DNA of 64,000 nt, taken from JAHJHG01 sp964463425 (GTDB lineage Bacteria; Patescibacteriota; Microgenomatia; UBA8517). The position numbers and the translations under genes were made by a program. Numbering within the stretch: the stretch's first letter is position 1; the number at the start of each line of letters is the position of its first letter. The notes under the pieces were generated by a model. It saw only the letters and a list, made by a program, of their open reading frames with translations, did not search any database and was not told where the DNA came from. The stretch is taken from contig CAYXBV010000001.1 in assembly GCA_964463425.1 (NCBI GenBank), positions 55,652-119,651 of the forward strand, in the 5' to 3' direction. Positions 17,314 through 26,205 of this stretch are shown piece by piece.

Positions 17314-18273
17314 TTAATCTCCACCCTTGCCGTGAAAAGCCGAATGAATATCTCGAAGGTGCTTGTGGGTTACATGGGTATATATCTGAGTCGTTGAGAC
17401 ATTCTTGTGTCCCAACATTTCTTGAACACTTCTTAAATCTGCGCCAGCCATCAACAGGTCTGTAGCAAAACTATGCCTCATAACGTGCGGGGTAACATCT
17501 ATTGGAAATTTCATTTTTCTTGAGTACTTTTTAAGCATTCTTTGCACGGAGCGAGGAGATAGTCTCATTTCCTCACTTGAGATTGATGGATCAATTTTTC
17601 CTTTGTGGCGAATAAACAAAGGCGAGTATCTGTCTTTTCTTGACTTTACATACTTATCTATCCACTCCACCGCCCTTGCCGACAAAAAGACAACTCTTGT
17701 TTTTCCTCCTTTTCCAAGTATTCCAAACTCTCTTCTTTTAAAATCAATTTTATCTCTATCCATTTTTACCAACTCTGAAACCCTTAAACCCGTCGAGAAA
17801 AGAACTTCTAATATTGCCTTGTCTCTTTTGCCTTGGATGGTTGAAAGAGATGGGGCGTTAAGAAGTCTGTCTACTTGTTCTCCTGACAAAAATTTAATCT
17901 GTCTTTCGTCTGTTTTTGGTAACTCAATTTTGTCTGGAGACATAACTTCAATATCATTTCTAATTAGCCATTTTAAAAATGATCTCAAAGCAATAGCATG
18001 GAAACCTTGTGTTTTTCTCGAGAGAGTGCCTCCTTTGTTTGTTTCTATTCTTGAAAGATACACTCTGTATTGCCGTACTACTTCGGAATTTATATCTTGA
18101 GGAGTTTGTCTAATTCCTGATTTTTTCATCCAAGAACAAAAACGATTAAGGTAATGTTTGTAGTTTCGAATGGTTAGAGGAGAGGACCCTTTTTCAATTT
18201 CTAAATATTCCAAGAAATTGTTGCAATATTTTTCTAATGGCGATATTTTTTTTGACGATTGAGCAGTCGGCAT
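17314..18273 (-). CDS. xerC: tyrosine recombinase, XerC/XerD type
   Basis: A site-specific recombinase that probably resolves chromosome dimers. It has an N-terminal SAM-like core-binding domain (about 15-105) and a C-terminal catalytic domain. The catalytic residues are visible: Arg in STGLRVSEL, Lys in LGKGGKTRVV, H-x-x-R in HVMRHSFAT, His in LGHKNVSTTQIY and the nucleophile Tyr in the same motif. At about 319 aa from the ATG at 18273 it has normal length; upstream in-frame starts add 20 unlikely residues. A short AGGG-TCTT-CCCT hairpin lies in the leader. XerC versus XerD cannot be told from one copy. Confidence 0.9.
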   Translation of the reverse strand: MPTAQSSKKISPLEKYCNNFLEYLEIEKGSSPLTIRNYKHYLNRFCSWMKKSGIRQTPQDINSEVVRQYRVYLSRIETNKGGTLSRKTQGFHAIALRSFLKWLIRNDIEVMSPDKIELPKTDERQIKFLSGEQVDRLLNAPSLSTIQGKRDKAILEVLFSTGLRVSELVKMDRDKIDFKRREFGILGKGGKTRVVFLSARAVEWIDKYVKSRKDRYSPLFIRHKGKIDPSISSEEMRLSPRSVQRMLKKYSRKMKFPIDVTPHVMRHSFATDLLMAGADLRSVQEMLGHKNVSTTQIYTHVTHKHLRDIHSAFHGKGGD

Positions 18274-18366
18274 TTTTTGAAAATTAATTAATGTTAAGTA
18301 GGGAAGACCCTGTATAAAAATTAACATAGCCACAGAAGGTTGTCAATATTGTGCGACACAGAAGAA

Positions 18367-19050
18367 CTAGTCACGAAAGAGTATTTTTAGAGCCTCTTCA
18401 AGAGTGGGCACCCTATGAATATCGCTCCTAATTCTTAATATTTGGCCCGTATCACAGTCATCACAGGCAGCATCATTATTTAATAGCACAACCATTGCGT
18501 CTGTGTGCTTAGCAATTCTTTCGGCATGATGAGCAGCATCTTCAAAAAACACTGTAATTCCGTAGCGCTTTATCTGATCAGCTTTAAAAATTTCTCCCAC
18601 TGTATCTTCGTCATCTCTAATAATTATTTGGGTTTTGTTAACCCAGGGCATATTTACGCGATACCACTCAATCGTGCTTTCAGTAAAAACTGGAGGCCTC
18701 GAGGTAATTATTTGGAAATACTTTCTTCTCTTGGTAAGATCTCTCGTAAACTCAGTAGCGCCAGGATTCGGCTTTGCCCTCAGTAAAACGTCAGGTCGGT
18801 GATACCAAAGGCTGTTATGTATCTCTTTAGCTTCTTCGTCACTTACTCCCAAATCATCTTTTGCCCACAATGCCAGGTCATAAAATCCTTTTATTTCATT
18901 TACTGAATGATTTGTCCCAAAGTCTTTGTTGTACTCATCAATAACTGGCTGCCTAGATCCGGCCATAACTCCGTCATGATCAAATCCAATGACATGTTGT
19001 TCAATGAACGCTTCGCGACTTATTGGTCTGTGTGGTCTTTCTTTAAACAT
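18367..19050 (-). CDS. HAD-superfamily phosphatase, 5'-nucleotidase (NT5C)-like
   Basis: A 227-aa HAD protein. Motif I is FDHDGVM (about 24-30) with the nucleophile Asp, motif II is ITSRPP near 114 and motif III with the acidic pair is FFEDAAHH near 168. The cap region and the ITSRP motif resemble 5'(3')-deoxyribonucleotidases of the NT5C group. A role in trimming nucleotide pools would fit the salvage kinases at 49.8-52 kb, but this is inference. Confidence 0.75.
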   Translation of the reverse strand: MFKERPHRPISREAFIEQHVIGFDHDGVMAGSRQPVIDEYNKDFGTNHSVNEIKGFYDLALWAKDDLGVSDEEAKEIHNSLWYHRPDVLLRAKPNPGATEFTRDLTKRRKYFQIITSRPPVFTESTIEWYRVNMPWVNKTQIIIRDDEDTVGEIFKADQIKRYGITVFFEDAAHHAERIAKHTDAMVVLLNNDAACDDCDTGQILRIRSDIHRVPTLEEALKILFRD

Positions 19051-19085
19051 GTATGGCTATCTTTTACTCTTGTATTCATTTTTTA

Positions 19086-19625
19086 TTATTTGAAAACCCT
19101 AAACCAGGTTTCCGTGTGATTGAGAAGTTCCTTCTCGGTATAAAATCCAGCTCTTCTGTTATATGTACACTCTTGACCTACGGTCCATTGTCCTTTGGCA
19201 AACCAGCTTTCTAGTCTGCAAGTATGGTTTCCTTCTTTATTTGGAAATATCGTTGTTACATAACGACAATCCCCAAACCTATTTAATATTCTCTCTACAA
19301 TAAAACCTTCTTTTTCGTCATCATCAATAATCTCTCTCTCGATAGACCATTCTTCTGGATCTAGTCTTAACAAATGTTTAAAGTATTTGTCTGACTCTTT
19401 TACCAAAACATCGTCTGAAATTTCTTTCTCTGAAAAAGTTTTTGCCCATTCGGGTCTTTTGTTTAGAAAATATTTCTTGTGTTCCATTATTGTTAAAGAA
19501 ACACTTTGTATTTTGTTTTTTTGGTCTCTCAACCAATCCGCCCACTCAGTATTTATAAAAATACTTCTTCCGTCCAACATATCCAACTGTCGCTTAAACG
19601 GCGAATGACGTCTTCTTTCTGCCAT
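19086..19625 (-). CDS. conserved-looking protein of unknown function
   Basis: A 179-aa soluble protein I do not recognise. It is rich in charged and aromatic residues, with WADWLRDQKNK near 29, RPEWAKTF near 56 and a C-terminal half of alternating strands (FGDCRYVTTIFP, CRLESWFAKGQW, CTYNRRAGFY) that looks like a beta-barrel or CYTH-like fold. A TATAAA-type -10 lies about 11 nt before the ATG. Gene-free DNA follows upstream for 818 bp. Confidence 0.6.
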   Translation of the reverse strand: MAERRRHSPFKRQLDMLDGRSIFINTEWADWLRDQKNKIQSVSLTIMEHKKYFLNKRPEWAKTFSEKEISDDVLVKESDKYFKHLLRLDPEEWSIEREIIDDDEKEGFIVERILNRFGDCRYVTTIFPNKEGNHTCRLESWFAKGQWTVGQECTYNRRAGFYTEKELLNHTETWFRVFK

Positions 19626-20443
19626 AAGGAAGCCATTTTATACTTTAGAGTTAGTAAATTCAAACCCAGAGTTTCATTAGATCAATTCTAAGAGGCCCGT
19701 CAGTAAATAAATAGGTAACTCATCATCTACATTGGTTTCGTAAATAAAAATCATAGCAAACAACAAACAAAATGAGATTTTAGGAAACTGGGGGAGAGGG
19801 GCTAAAATCGCTAAATTTACTTTCGGATAATGTTCGGAGAGAGAATATATAGACAAACCTTAAACAGAGGACAATTAATATAATTTATAACATTTCCATA
19901 ATCATATAAGGACATAGGGTTGATGAATGAGCCAAAAACACCCGCCCACCCCAGTGAATTAGTATACGTCGCAAAAGTATCATTGTGCGACTATGTATCA
20001 ATTGAGCTCCTCCACCATACTGCTGTTACAAATAACCATGTGACATTCTTATAAGAGAAGTCCAACGTTTTCCTTTGCTGCTAGAGATGCATTCTATGAT
20101 GGTTGTCCTCTGGATCTGATCCAACTCATCGTTCTCTGTATCACACTCTCAGTAGGGGTATTTTAGCAATCCAATAGCTTGACTAGTTATCCACAACGGG
20201 GACGTATTAGGCATGAGGCTCTATCTTTCGTGCTTGGTAACTATATCATACTGCATCGTTTATCCTTCGGTTTATCTTTGGCAGCGTCGTATTTTGTCAG
20301 CGCGTGAAAATTCTGGTTAATTCTTGTGAAAACTCCCCCTTCGTGGCAATGCGTGAAGATAAATTATAGGATATATACTACCCTCCTCCCCTCCTTGTCG
20401 TGTCATTAAAAATCTAACTATTTCCGAATCGAATTTTATTAAA
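19626..20443. other. gene-free interval of 818 bp
   Basis: No convincing coding frame on either strand; the best is a 43-codon ORF at 19923-20054. Features seen: an AT-rich stretch with TATAAT (19870-19912); a hairpin GTCGCA/TGCGAC (19968-19973, 19986-19991) extended by ATAC/GTAT; one consensus DnaA box TTATCCACA (20187-20195); a tandem pair GTTTATCCTTCG/GTTTATCTTTGG (20258-20281) with a related TATCTTTCG at 20222; and, on the minus strand, a TATAAT near 20364. No tmRNA, RNase P or SRP RNA signature was recognised. Confidence 0.6.
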
Positions 20444-21241
20444 TTAGCCTCCCCAATGCGTAGCAAAAAACATTCCTATAAATACAAAGGCGCCTACAAA
20501 GAGGTATTCCCTAACAGTTTGAGCAAAAAGCCTAGCCTCGAGCTTTGCCTGACCCAAGCCTAGAAGCATATAGGCTGCGACTGTTAAGAATAATGACCCA
20601 ACAACAACTGTGACTGGCCAGAAAAATAAGCTTAGAGCAACCTGCCCCACAATAAGGCTGGCGACAAGAGACATCATTATTAAATCTTTTGAAAACTTAC
20701 GCTCAAGCGGTATTGTCCAAAAGCCTTGAAGGAATAAAGGAACAGAAACCAACGAAGATAATAGACTAGTTACCGCAATCGATGCCTTTAGAGACAGGAT
20801 TGTGTCAAAAATAAGGAAAGAGGTCACTAAAGTGAGTACAAATCCAACTCCCCTTGCCGCCCTTAATAAGGCAATCGTTCTTATTGTTGCTACTGTATAA
20901 ATATTAGTCGTTAAGCAGAGAGCGTAAATACCTAGGCCATAAAAAATAACGGCGGGAAGCCTCGCGAAAACATTTGTTGGAAGTAGAAACCAAAAAAGAC
21001 CGACCCCAATGGTAAACATTGTTGGCAATATCAAGGATAATAATGTTAAATTCTTTCCCAACCCCTCCCTTAAAGACCATGCAAACAACAATAGAGTCAA
21101 TAATCCCAGAGCGCCAATCGTTAAAAACCTAAACTGATTTTCAATAAATAAGTTATCCCTAGAAGCACTGATTAATTGAATTGCAATAAATCCCAAGGAG
21201 AGAGTAAATGATGTTATAAAAAATCTTTTTCTTTTACTCAT
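20444..21241 (-). CDS. polytopic membrane protein of unknown function
   Basis: A 265-aa protein with about eight hydrophobic segments and few charged residues. No motif that I recognise. It starts inside the end of yebC (8-bp overlap), so the two are translationally coupled. The C-terminus ends FFATHWGG right after the last helix. Confidence 0.7.
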   Translation of the reverse strand: MSKRKRFFITSFTLSLGFIAIQLISASRDNLFIENQFRFLTIGALGLLTLLLFAWSLREGLGKNLTLLSLILPTMFTIGVGLFWFLLPTNVFARLPAVIFYGLGIYALCLTTNIYTVATIRTIALLRAARGVGFVLTLVTSFLIFDTILSLKASIAVTSLLSSLVSVPLFLQGFWTIPLERKFSKDLIMMSLVASLIVGQVALSLFFWPVTVVVGSLFLTVAAYMLLGLGQAKLEARLFAQTVREYLFVGAFVFIGMFFATHWGG

Positions 21242-21980
21242 TTGCTATTTTTTCTAAGATGTCTTCAGGAATATCAAAATTCGCAAACACTTTTTGAACA
21301 TCATCTTGATTTTCTAATCCATCTAAAAAGGAAAGGACTTTGTTTGCCTTCTTTTCATTGTCCAGTAATTGATAGTTTTTAGGTTTTTGTACTAACTCTG
21401 TGGAGACAATATTAAATTTCTTATTTTCAAGTTTTTCTCTAATTTCTTTAATAAGACTCGAGTCCACATGTATCTCAATTCCATCGGTTGTTTCTTCCAT
21501 GTCCTCTACGCCAAGATCTATGAGAGCTAGCATTTGTTCTTCCACATTTTTGTCTTTTTTGATTACAATAAATCCTTTTGGTTCAAAGTTAAAAGATACA
21601 GCTCCTGGACCAGCCAAGCTCCCTCCCCCTTTGTCAAAAATACTTTTAATTTCCTGTCCAGATCTATTTCTATTATCTGTGGCTACCTCAACCATAACGG
21701 CAACACCGACGGGGCCAAACCCTTCATAGGTGACCTCTTCTAAGTCTCCCCCGCCTACTCCTTTAGAAATAGCACGTTCGATACTAGCCTTTGGCATATT
21801 CATTGCTCTAGCCTTATCTATAGCAACTCTCAATTTATAATTTGAATCAGGTGAAGACCCTCCCCCGCTTTTTACCGCAATCGAAATTGCTCGTGACAAT
21901 TTTGAAAAAACGGCTCCCTTTGTGGCATCGTTAGATTCTTTTTGTCTTTTGATTGTTGAATAGTGTGAATGACCACTCAT
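21234..21980 (-). CDS. yebC: YebC/PmpR family protein
   Basis: A 248-aa protein of the YebC/TACO1 family, which includes DNA-binding regulators and factors that help ribosomes through difficult sequences. The N-terminus MSGHSHYSTIKRQKESNDA and the block AIDKARAMNMPKASIERAI are diagnostic; GGSLAGPGAVSFNF lies in the middle domain. A TATAAT ends about 10 nt before the ATG, so the leader is minimal. Confidence 0.95.
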   Translation of the reverse strand: MSGHSHYSTIKRQKESNDATKGAVFSKLSRAISIAVKSGGGSSPDSNYKLRVAIDKARAMNMPKASIERAISKGVGGGDLEEVTYEGFGPVGVAVMVEVATDNRNRSGQEIKSIFDKGGGSLAGPGAVSFNFEPKGFIVIKKDKNVEEQMLALIDLGVEDMEETTDGIEIHVDSSLIKEIREKLENKKFNIVSTELVQKPKNYQLLDNEKKANKVLSFLDGLENQDDVQKVFANFDIPEDILEKIANE

Positions 21981-22078
21981 TTCAAATGTAATTATATACG
22001 AAAAATCTTTTTTTTCCCATAAAATCTGTACGCTTGTGAGTCGTTTATTCTTTTTCTAAGATTCTTCGCCGTTTCCCC

Positions 22079-22106
22079 TTGACAACCCTCTTGTCATATC
22101 TATACT
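22079..22106 (+). promoter_or_regulatory. promoter of the TPR gene
   Basis: TTGACA (22079-22084), 16 bp, TATACT (22101-22106). Predicted +1 is near 22111-22113, at an ATG that opens a 9-codon ORF (22111-22140) whose stop overlaps the TPR gene start. Confidence 0.65.
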
Positions 22107-22132
22107 CAGAATGAGTTACACGGAAAACATAC

Positions 22133-22825
22133 ATGAATGAAGACCTGGCCCAAAAAGCAATCGCCGCAGCCCTTAAAGCAAGCTGGAAAGATGCTGTAAA
22201 CCTCAATAAACAAATTCTCAAAAAGGATTCTAAGGATGTGGATGCGCTCAATCGCTTGGCAAGAGCTTTTTCCGAAGTAGGTGAAATAATTAAGGCCAAA
22301 AAAACAGCTAAAAAAGTAATTAATATTGACCCTCACAATACAATTGCCACTAAGGCTTTAGCAAAATGGAAAGAACTCAGGGAAGGAGAAAAAACAAATC
22401 CTTCTAAGTTTTCTGCTCGTGCTTTTCTGGAAGAACCAGGCAAAACCAAGATTGTTTCTCTGCTGCACTTAGGAGACTGTGGCAAGGTAATTGCCAACCT
22501 TGATTCTGGCGATGAAGTTAAATTCAAAATAGGTAATCACAGAATCTCTGTTTGCACAGACACCAAAAAGTATATCGGTCGATTACCAGACGACGTTTCT
22601 GTCAGTCTTATTAAACTAATTAAAGCAGGCAACAAATATCAGGCTTTTGTTAAATCTTCTAGCCCCCAAGAAGTAAAGGTGTTTATTCGCGAAACAAAAA
22701 GGGTCAAAGAAGTAGCCGATATTCCATCATTCACCTCTGAAAAAATTAACTATATTTCCTTTACTCCACCTGAGCTTATTCACAAAAAAGAATCCCTGAA
22801 GAATTCTGTGACTGACGAAGACTAA
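22133..22825 (+). CDS. tetratricopeptide-repeat protein with a C-terminal beta domain
   Basis: A 230-aa soluble protein. Residues 1-85 form at least two TPR helices (AVNLNKQILKKDSKDVDALNRLARAF, described here as the canonical W/L-G-A-P pattern in part). Residues 110-195 form a strand-rich domain with IGRLPDDVSVSLIKLIKAG, a pattern recurring in candidate-phyla proteins. It is probably a protein-interaction factor of unknown role. The last 4 bp overlap the convergent gene. Confidence 0.75.
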   Translation: MNEDLAQKAIAAALKASWKDAVNLNKQILKKDSKDVDALNRLARAFSEVGEIIKAKKTAKKVINIDPHNTIATKALAKWKELREGEKTNPSKFSARAFLEEPGKTKIVSLLHLGDCGKVIANLDSGDEVKFKIGNHRISVCTDTKKYIGRLPDDVSVSLIKLIKAGNKYQAFVKSSSPQEVKVFIRETKRVKEVADIPSFTSEKINYISFTPPELIHKKESLKNSVTDED

Positions 22826-23754
22826 AATCTCTTTGAAAATTCTTTCCCTATCTTGATTTCTAGATCAAAATTGCCTTCTGGTTCAACTCTCATATTTTTG
22901 CAGGAAAAAACTTGAACAATTTCATCTAACAACTCTTTGTCTTTTCCTTTTACTTCGCAATCGGAATTATCCGCTTCTTCTTTCTTTATGTTTGCTAATT
23001 TCACACCCATTACTTCGACTACTTCTCCTATTTCCTCTGCAACGTTTGGTGTATCCGTTGAATCATATATCACCACTGTTGCCCCTTCACTAGAAATACA
23101 TGGGTTAGAAAAAAGGGCGATAATATAGTTGGGTAGTCGACCTGCCAAAACATATCCTTCATCTCCTCCAATCAATGTCACCTTTTTAAGGATATTCCCT
23201 TCCGCAAAAGAAATATTCTCTCTTTTTAAATTTTTAATTCTTGCAGACATTAGGCCCATTTTAATCCTATCCCCTATTCCCAAATTAGTTTTGTATGGCA
23301 TTAGACTTGCCTTAATTATTCCAGGTAAATCACCTTCTGCAAAACCCAAGGCCGGGGCGTCTGCCCACGCTGCCACAGGTAATTTAAAATGCTTAACAAT
23401 TGTCTCTGCTAATAGTTGCCCCTCCATATTCTCATTTTCTCCCAGTTCCCTTACGCTCCCAAGTTTCCATCGCCCCAGTTGTCTGGCTACCTCAACCTCC
23501 GTATTCTTTGGTATCGTAATGTTGGTAATTTTTTCAAGTGAAGGGTTAAAAACAGTAACAACAACGTCACCGCTTTCTTTTTCAATAACTAAGAATGTTT
23601 CTGCGGAAGATTTCCAATATTTAGTTCTGAGGGTAATCAAAAGGAAAATAAAAAGAGGTATTAAAAGCAAACAAAACAATTTAAAATATTTACGTTTTCC
23701 ATTCTTTCGCGCTTGTTTTTTGACGCGTTTTTTTCGTCTTTGGGCAGGTGACAT
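22822..23754 (-). CDS. membrane-anchored protein with LytR_C-like C-terminal domain
   Basis: A 310-aa protein. A very basic N-terminus (about 1-22) and one anchor helix (25-42) place the rest outside. The C-terminal part (about 222-300), ATVVIYDSTDTPNVAEEIGE and following, resembles the LytR_C domain found attached to or near LCP proteins. It may work with the LCP protein at 10.3 kb in envelope assembly. An antisense frame of 229 codons is a shadow. Confidence 0.6.
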   Translation of the reverse strand: MSPAQRRKKRVKKQARKNGKRKYFKLFCLLLIPLFIFLLITLRTKYWKSSAETFLVIEKESGDVVVTVFNPSLEKITNITIPKNTEVEVARQLGRWKLGSVRELGENENMEGQLLAETIVKHFKLPVAAWADAPALGFAEGDLPGIIKASLMPYKTNLGIGDRIKMGLMSARIKNLKRENISFAEGNILKKVTLIGGDEGYVLAGRLPNYIIALFSNPCISSEGATVVIYDSTDTPNVAEEIGEVVEVMGVKLANIKKEEADNSDCEVKGKDKELLDEIVQVFSCKNMRVEPEGNFDLEIKIGKEFSKRF

Positions 23755-23849
23755 AAGATTGGTAACTAGCTATAATTTTTTTATTAAAACCTATCTGTCT
23801 ATATCTAGTTTAGAATAATTTCTAGCCGTGTGTAAAGAAGCATGAAAAG

Positions 23850-24557
23850 TCAGTCCTCCAAAAGAGTAAGTTTTTGTAACACTTTGTCTAAATCATGAGG
23901 AAGTTTCGCTTCAAATGATATTTTCTCGCCAGTCTTTGGGTGAGCAAACATAATACTTTTTGCGTGAAGAAATAGCCTCGGACACCATTCCTTGTCATCT
24001 CGAGAGGTTTTTCGACCAGCATAAAAATCATCAGCAACTAGCGGGTAACCTAAATATTTCATATGTATTCTGATTTGGTGTGTTCTTCCTGTCTTAGGAA
24101 ACACATTTACTAAACTATATATTCCCTGGTTGTTTTTGTAATAGCTAATCACTTCATAATTAGTTTCAGCTGAGCGTCCGCCAGGCAAAACCCCAAAACG
24201 CTCCTTGTTCCACGGAAGTCTACCAACTGGGGCCGTTATTTGACCCTTTTTAATATCTAATTTCCCATGCACCAAGCACTGATAGCTCTTTTCTGTCTGC
24301 CTTTCTTTGAACTGTCTTTGGAGATTTGTAAAAGCTTGTTCCGATTTGGCAACAATCAATACTCCGCTAGTTGGCTTATCTAGTCTGTGAACAATGCCGG
24401 CTCTATCACCGATTCCATTATCTTTGAGTTTTAAATATTTTTCTAACCAATCTTGCAAGGTGGGATTTTTCGTTGTGTTAGCTCTATTGACTACCACGCC
24501 TGAAGGTTTGTTCAATATAATTATGTCTTTATCCTCAAATATAATTTTTGTATCCAT
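23850..24557 (-). CDS. rluD: RluA/RluD-type 23S rRNA pseudouridine synthase
   Basis: A 235-aa enzyme that isomerises uridines in RNA. The catalytic motif GIVHRLDKPTSGVLIVAKS (Asp in HRLD) is intact, and the closing TGRTHQIRIHMKYLG motif is present. It has no N-terminal S4 RNA-binding domain, beginning directly at the catalytic domain, like RluA. Whether its target is rRNA or tRNA cannot be told. Confidence 0.9.
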   Translation of the reverse strand: MDTKIIFEDKDIIILNKPSGVVVNRANTTKNPTLQDWLEKYLKLKDNGIGDRAGIVHRLDKPTSGVLIVAKSEQAFTNLQRQFKERQTEKSYQCLVHGKLDIKKGQITAPVGRLPWNKERFGVLPGGRSAETNYEVISYYKNNQGIYSLVNVFPKTGRTHQIRIHMKYLGYPLVADDFYAGRKTSRDDKEWCPRLFLHAKSIMFAHPKTGEKISFEAKLPHDLDKVLQKLTLLED

Positions 24558-24582
24558 GTATATATAGTATCACCTACTCAAT

Positions 24583-24602
24583 AAAAAACCGCCCGTTGGC
24601 GG
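24583..24602 (-). terminator. intrinsic terminator
   Basis: On the minus strand CCGCC-AACG-GGCGG followed by T6 (plus-strand A-run 24583-24588). It sits just after the TraR/DksA gene and before the pseudouridine synthase gene. Confidence 0.8.
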
Positions 24603-24629
24603 ATACTGTCTACTAAGCTTAACTTGTAC

Positions 24630-25049
24630 TTATTTTTCTCTCTTTGCCTGACATTTTGCACAAAGAGTAGCTTCAGGGTAAACCATTAGTCTGTCTGTGT
24701 CGATCAATTCATTACAGTCTTCGCAATGCCCGTATTTGCCAATCTTGATACGTTTTAATGCTTTCTTTGTTTGGACCATTTTTCTTTCTAGTTGCTCTTT
24801 AATAGCTGATGTCCTTGCGTGCCCAAACTGTTCGGCGGCATCTGTGTCTGGAGAAGCGTTGTCCATAACCCTTGATGTGTCTTTAAACGGGTCTTCTTTC
24901 TCTATTTCGGTTTTCGTCTTTTCAAGTTTTTTCAACTTTCCCTGCAAGAACTTGCCAACAGGAGCCAAAAGTTTTGCGGGAATTTGAATAACACTTCCCT
25001 TTTTCTTCTTACTACTTGTTTTTGATTTGGTCTTTTTTTTGTTTTTCAT
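24630..25049 (-). CDS. TraR/DksA-type zinc-finger protein
   Basis: A 139-aa protein with a Lys-rich N-terminus, a helical middle and a C4 zinc finger at the end (CEDC near 113, CAKC near 134). DksA-type proteins bind RNA polymerase in the secondary channel and modulate initiation. The coiled-coil tip here carries DTDAAEQFGHAR rather than the textbook DxxDxA, so the activity is uncertain. It overlaps the next upstream gene by 4 bp. Confidence 0.85.
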   Translation of the reverse strand: MKNKKKTKSKTSSKKKKGSVIQIPAKLLAPVGKFLQGKLKKLEKTKTEIEKEDPFKDTSRVMDNASPDTDAAEQFGHARTSAIKEQLERKMVQTKKALKRIKIGKYGHCEDCNELIDTDRLMVYPEATLCAKCQAKREK

Positions 25050-25645
25050 GCTTGTTGTCTTGATAAGTTAAATACTAACAAAAATGAAGTGAAAGCTATC
25101 ACTCCAGAGATGATACTGTCTATTGGACCCAAAAAGGATAGCATAGAAGGAAAGCCAGCTGCAACTGCTGTCCTAATTAGGAAAAACACACCCAGTGTGG
25201 TTAGTCCGGAAAAACCTACCTTGCCTGATTTATACCATGTAAATTTTTTATAATGTGTATCGAGAAATACATAAAAAGCAATAATTACCAGCAATACTAC
25301 AAAGGCGATCAGTGAAGACCAGCTGGAATTTAATATAGCGTCTTGTAGAAAAATAACAGACAGCCAAGGCAACAATCCTATCGTCACTGCCTCCAGGTTT
25401 TCAAAAAATCTAAATTTAAACCTTAATCTACCAAGGACAAATCCTAGGGTTGCCCCCAAACAGTCTGCCCAAAACCACCACTGAGGCAATACCTTCTGAG
25501 ATATAAAACTGAATATAATCACACCTAGGGCAACAAACAGGGCAAATGTAAATATTCTGCTTGAGTCATAATCTTCTTTAAGTTTTCTCCAAAATAAAAA
25601 GAAGAAAAGTAGTATTCCTACTATATTAAATGCTATCTTCATCAT
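25046..25645 (-). CDS. polytopic membrane protein, unknown (possibly Lgt-related)
   Basis: A 199-aa protein with six or seven hydrophobic helices. The segment GATLGFVLGRLRFKF resembles the Arg-containing helix of prolipoprotein diacylglyceryl transferase, but the other Lgt motifs are not visible, so I do not call it Lgt. It overlaps the TraR/DksA gene by 4 bp and is probably co-transcribed. Confidence 0.55.
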   Translation of the reverse strand: MMKIAFNIVGILLFFFLFWRKLKEDYDSSRIFTFALFVALGVIIFSFISQKVLPQWWFWADCLGATLGFVLGRLRFKFRFFENLEAVTIGLLPWLSVIFLQDAILNSSWSSLIAFVVLLVIIAFYVFLDTHYKKFTWYKSGKVGFSGLTTLGVFFLIRTAVAAGFPSMLSFLGPIDSIISGVIAFTSFLLVFNLSRQQA

Positions 25646-25739
25646 CGTTGTGTTTATTCTGTTTCTAAATTATATCAAGTTATCATAACTTCTCCCATAT
25701 TTGACTTTGACAATGCTCAAACGTTATCATTTTTACATC

Positions 25740-26201
25740 GTGCTAGAAACACCACATGTTATCGTAGGAGCAGCTATTGCTACCAAAATTGCCAATCCCC
25801 TTCTCTCTATTCCGCTAGCGTTTGGTAGCCATTTTCTTCTAGACAGAATACCTCACTGGAATCCCCACCTTAATACGGAAATGAAGAAGCACGGAAAACC
25901 TACTAAGAAGAGTTCTTTCATTGTCGTCGCAGATGTTTGCACGGCTCTCTTTGTTGGATTTTTCATCGCATCTAAAGCTATGCCCGATATGGCACATGCT
26001 GCCACAATTTTAGCCGCATCATTTGCGGCGGTCTTACCTGATGTCATGGAAGGTCCATACTTTTTTTTGGGAATAAAAAGTAAATTTATTGATAAATGGA
26101 TTGCTTTTCAAAAATCCATACAAGCTGATACAAATTTCGTTCCGGGAATTTTGACGCAAGTGCTTACTGTTGCCGCGGCTTTCTGGTGGATTTTTGCCTG
26201 A
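25740..26201 (+). CDS. YdjM-like integral membrane metal-dependent hydrolase
   Basis: A 153-aa membrane protein with the family pattern ETPHVIVGAAIAT at the start, GSHFLLDRIPHWNP near 32-45 (His/Asp ligands) and about four helices. The GTG at 25740 is preferred: TTGACT (25701-25706) and TATCAT (25725-25730) form a promoter overlapping the upstream reading frame, and homologues begin with the (V/M)xTPHxxxGAA block. No function is known beyond a predicted metal site. Confidence 0.7.
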   Translation: MLETPHVIVGAAIATKIANPLLSIPLAFGSHFLLDRIPHWNPHLNTEMKKHGKPTKKSSFIVVADVCTALFVGFFIASKAMPDMAHAATILAASFAAVLPDVMEGPYFFLGIKSKFIDKWIAFQKSIQADTNFVPGILTQVLTVAAAFWWIFA

Positions 26202-26205
26202 AGTT

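Noticed and set aside
20187..20195. Single DnaA box as proof of oriC
   Set aside because: One 9-mer match is expected by chance at about this frequency, there is no box cluster, and dnaA/dnaN are not nearby; kept only as part of the gene-free-interval note.
23129..23818. 229-codon ORF on the plus strand
   Set aside because: Antisense to the LytR_C-like gene, which has a clear anchor and domain; the plus-strand frame has Ser/Pro/Leu-rich shadow composition.
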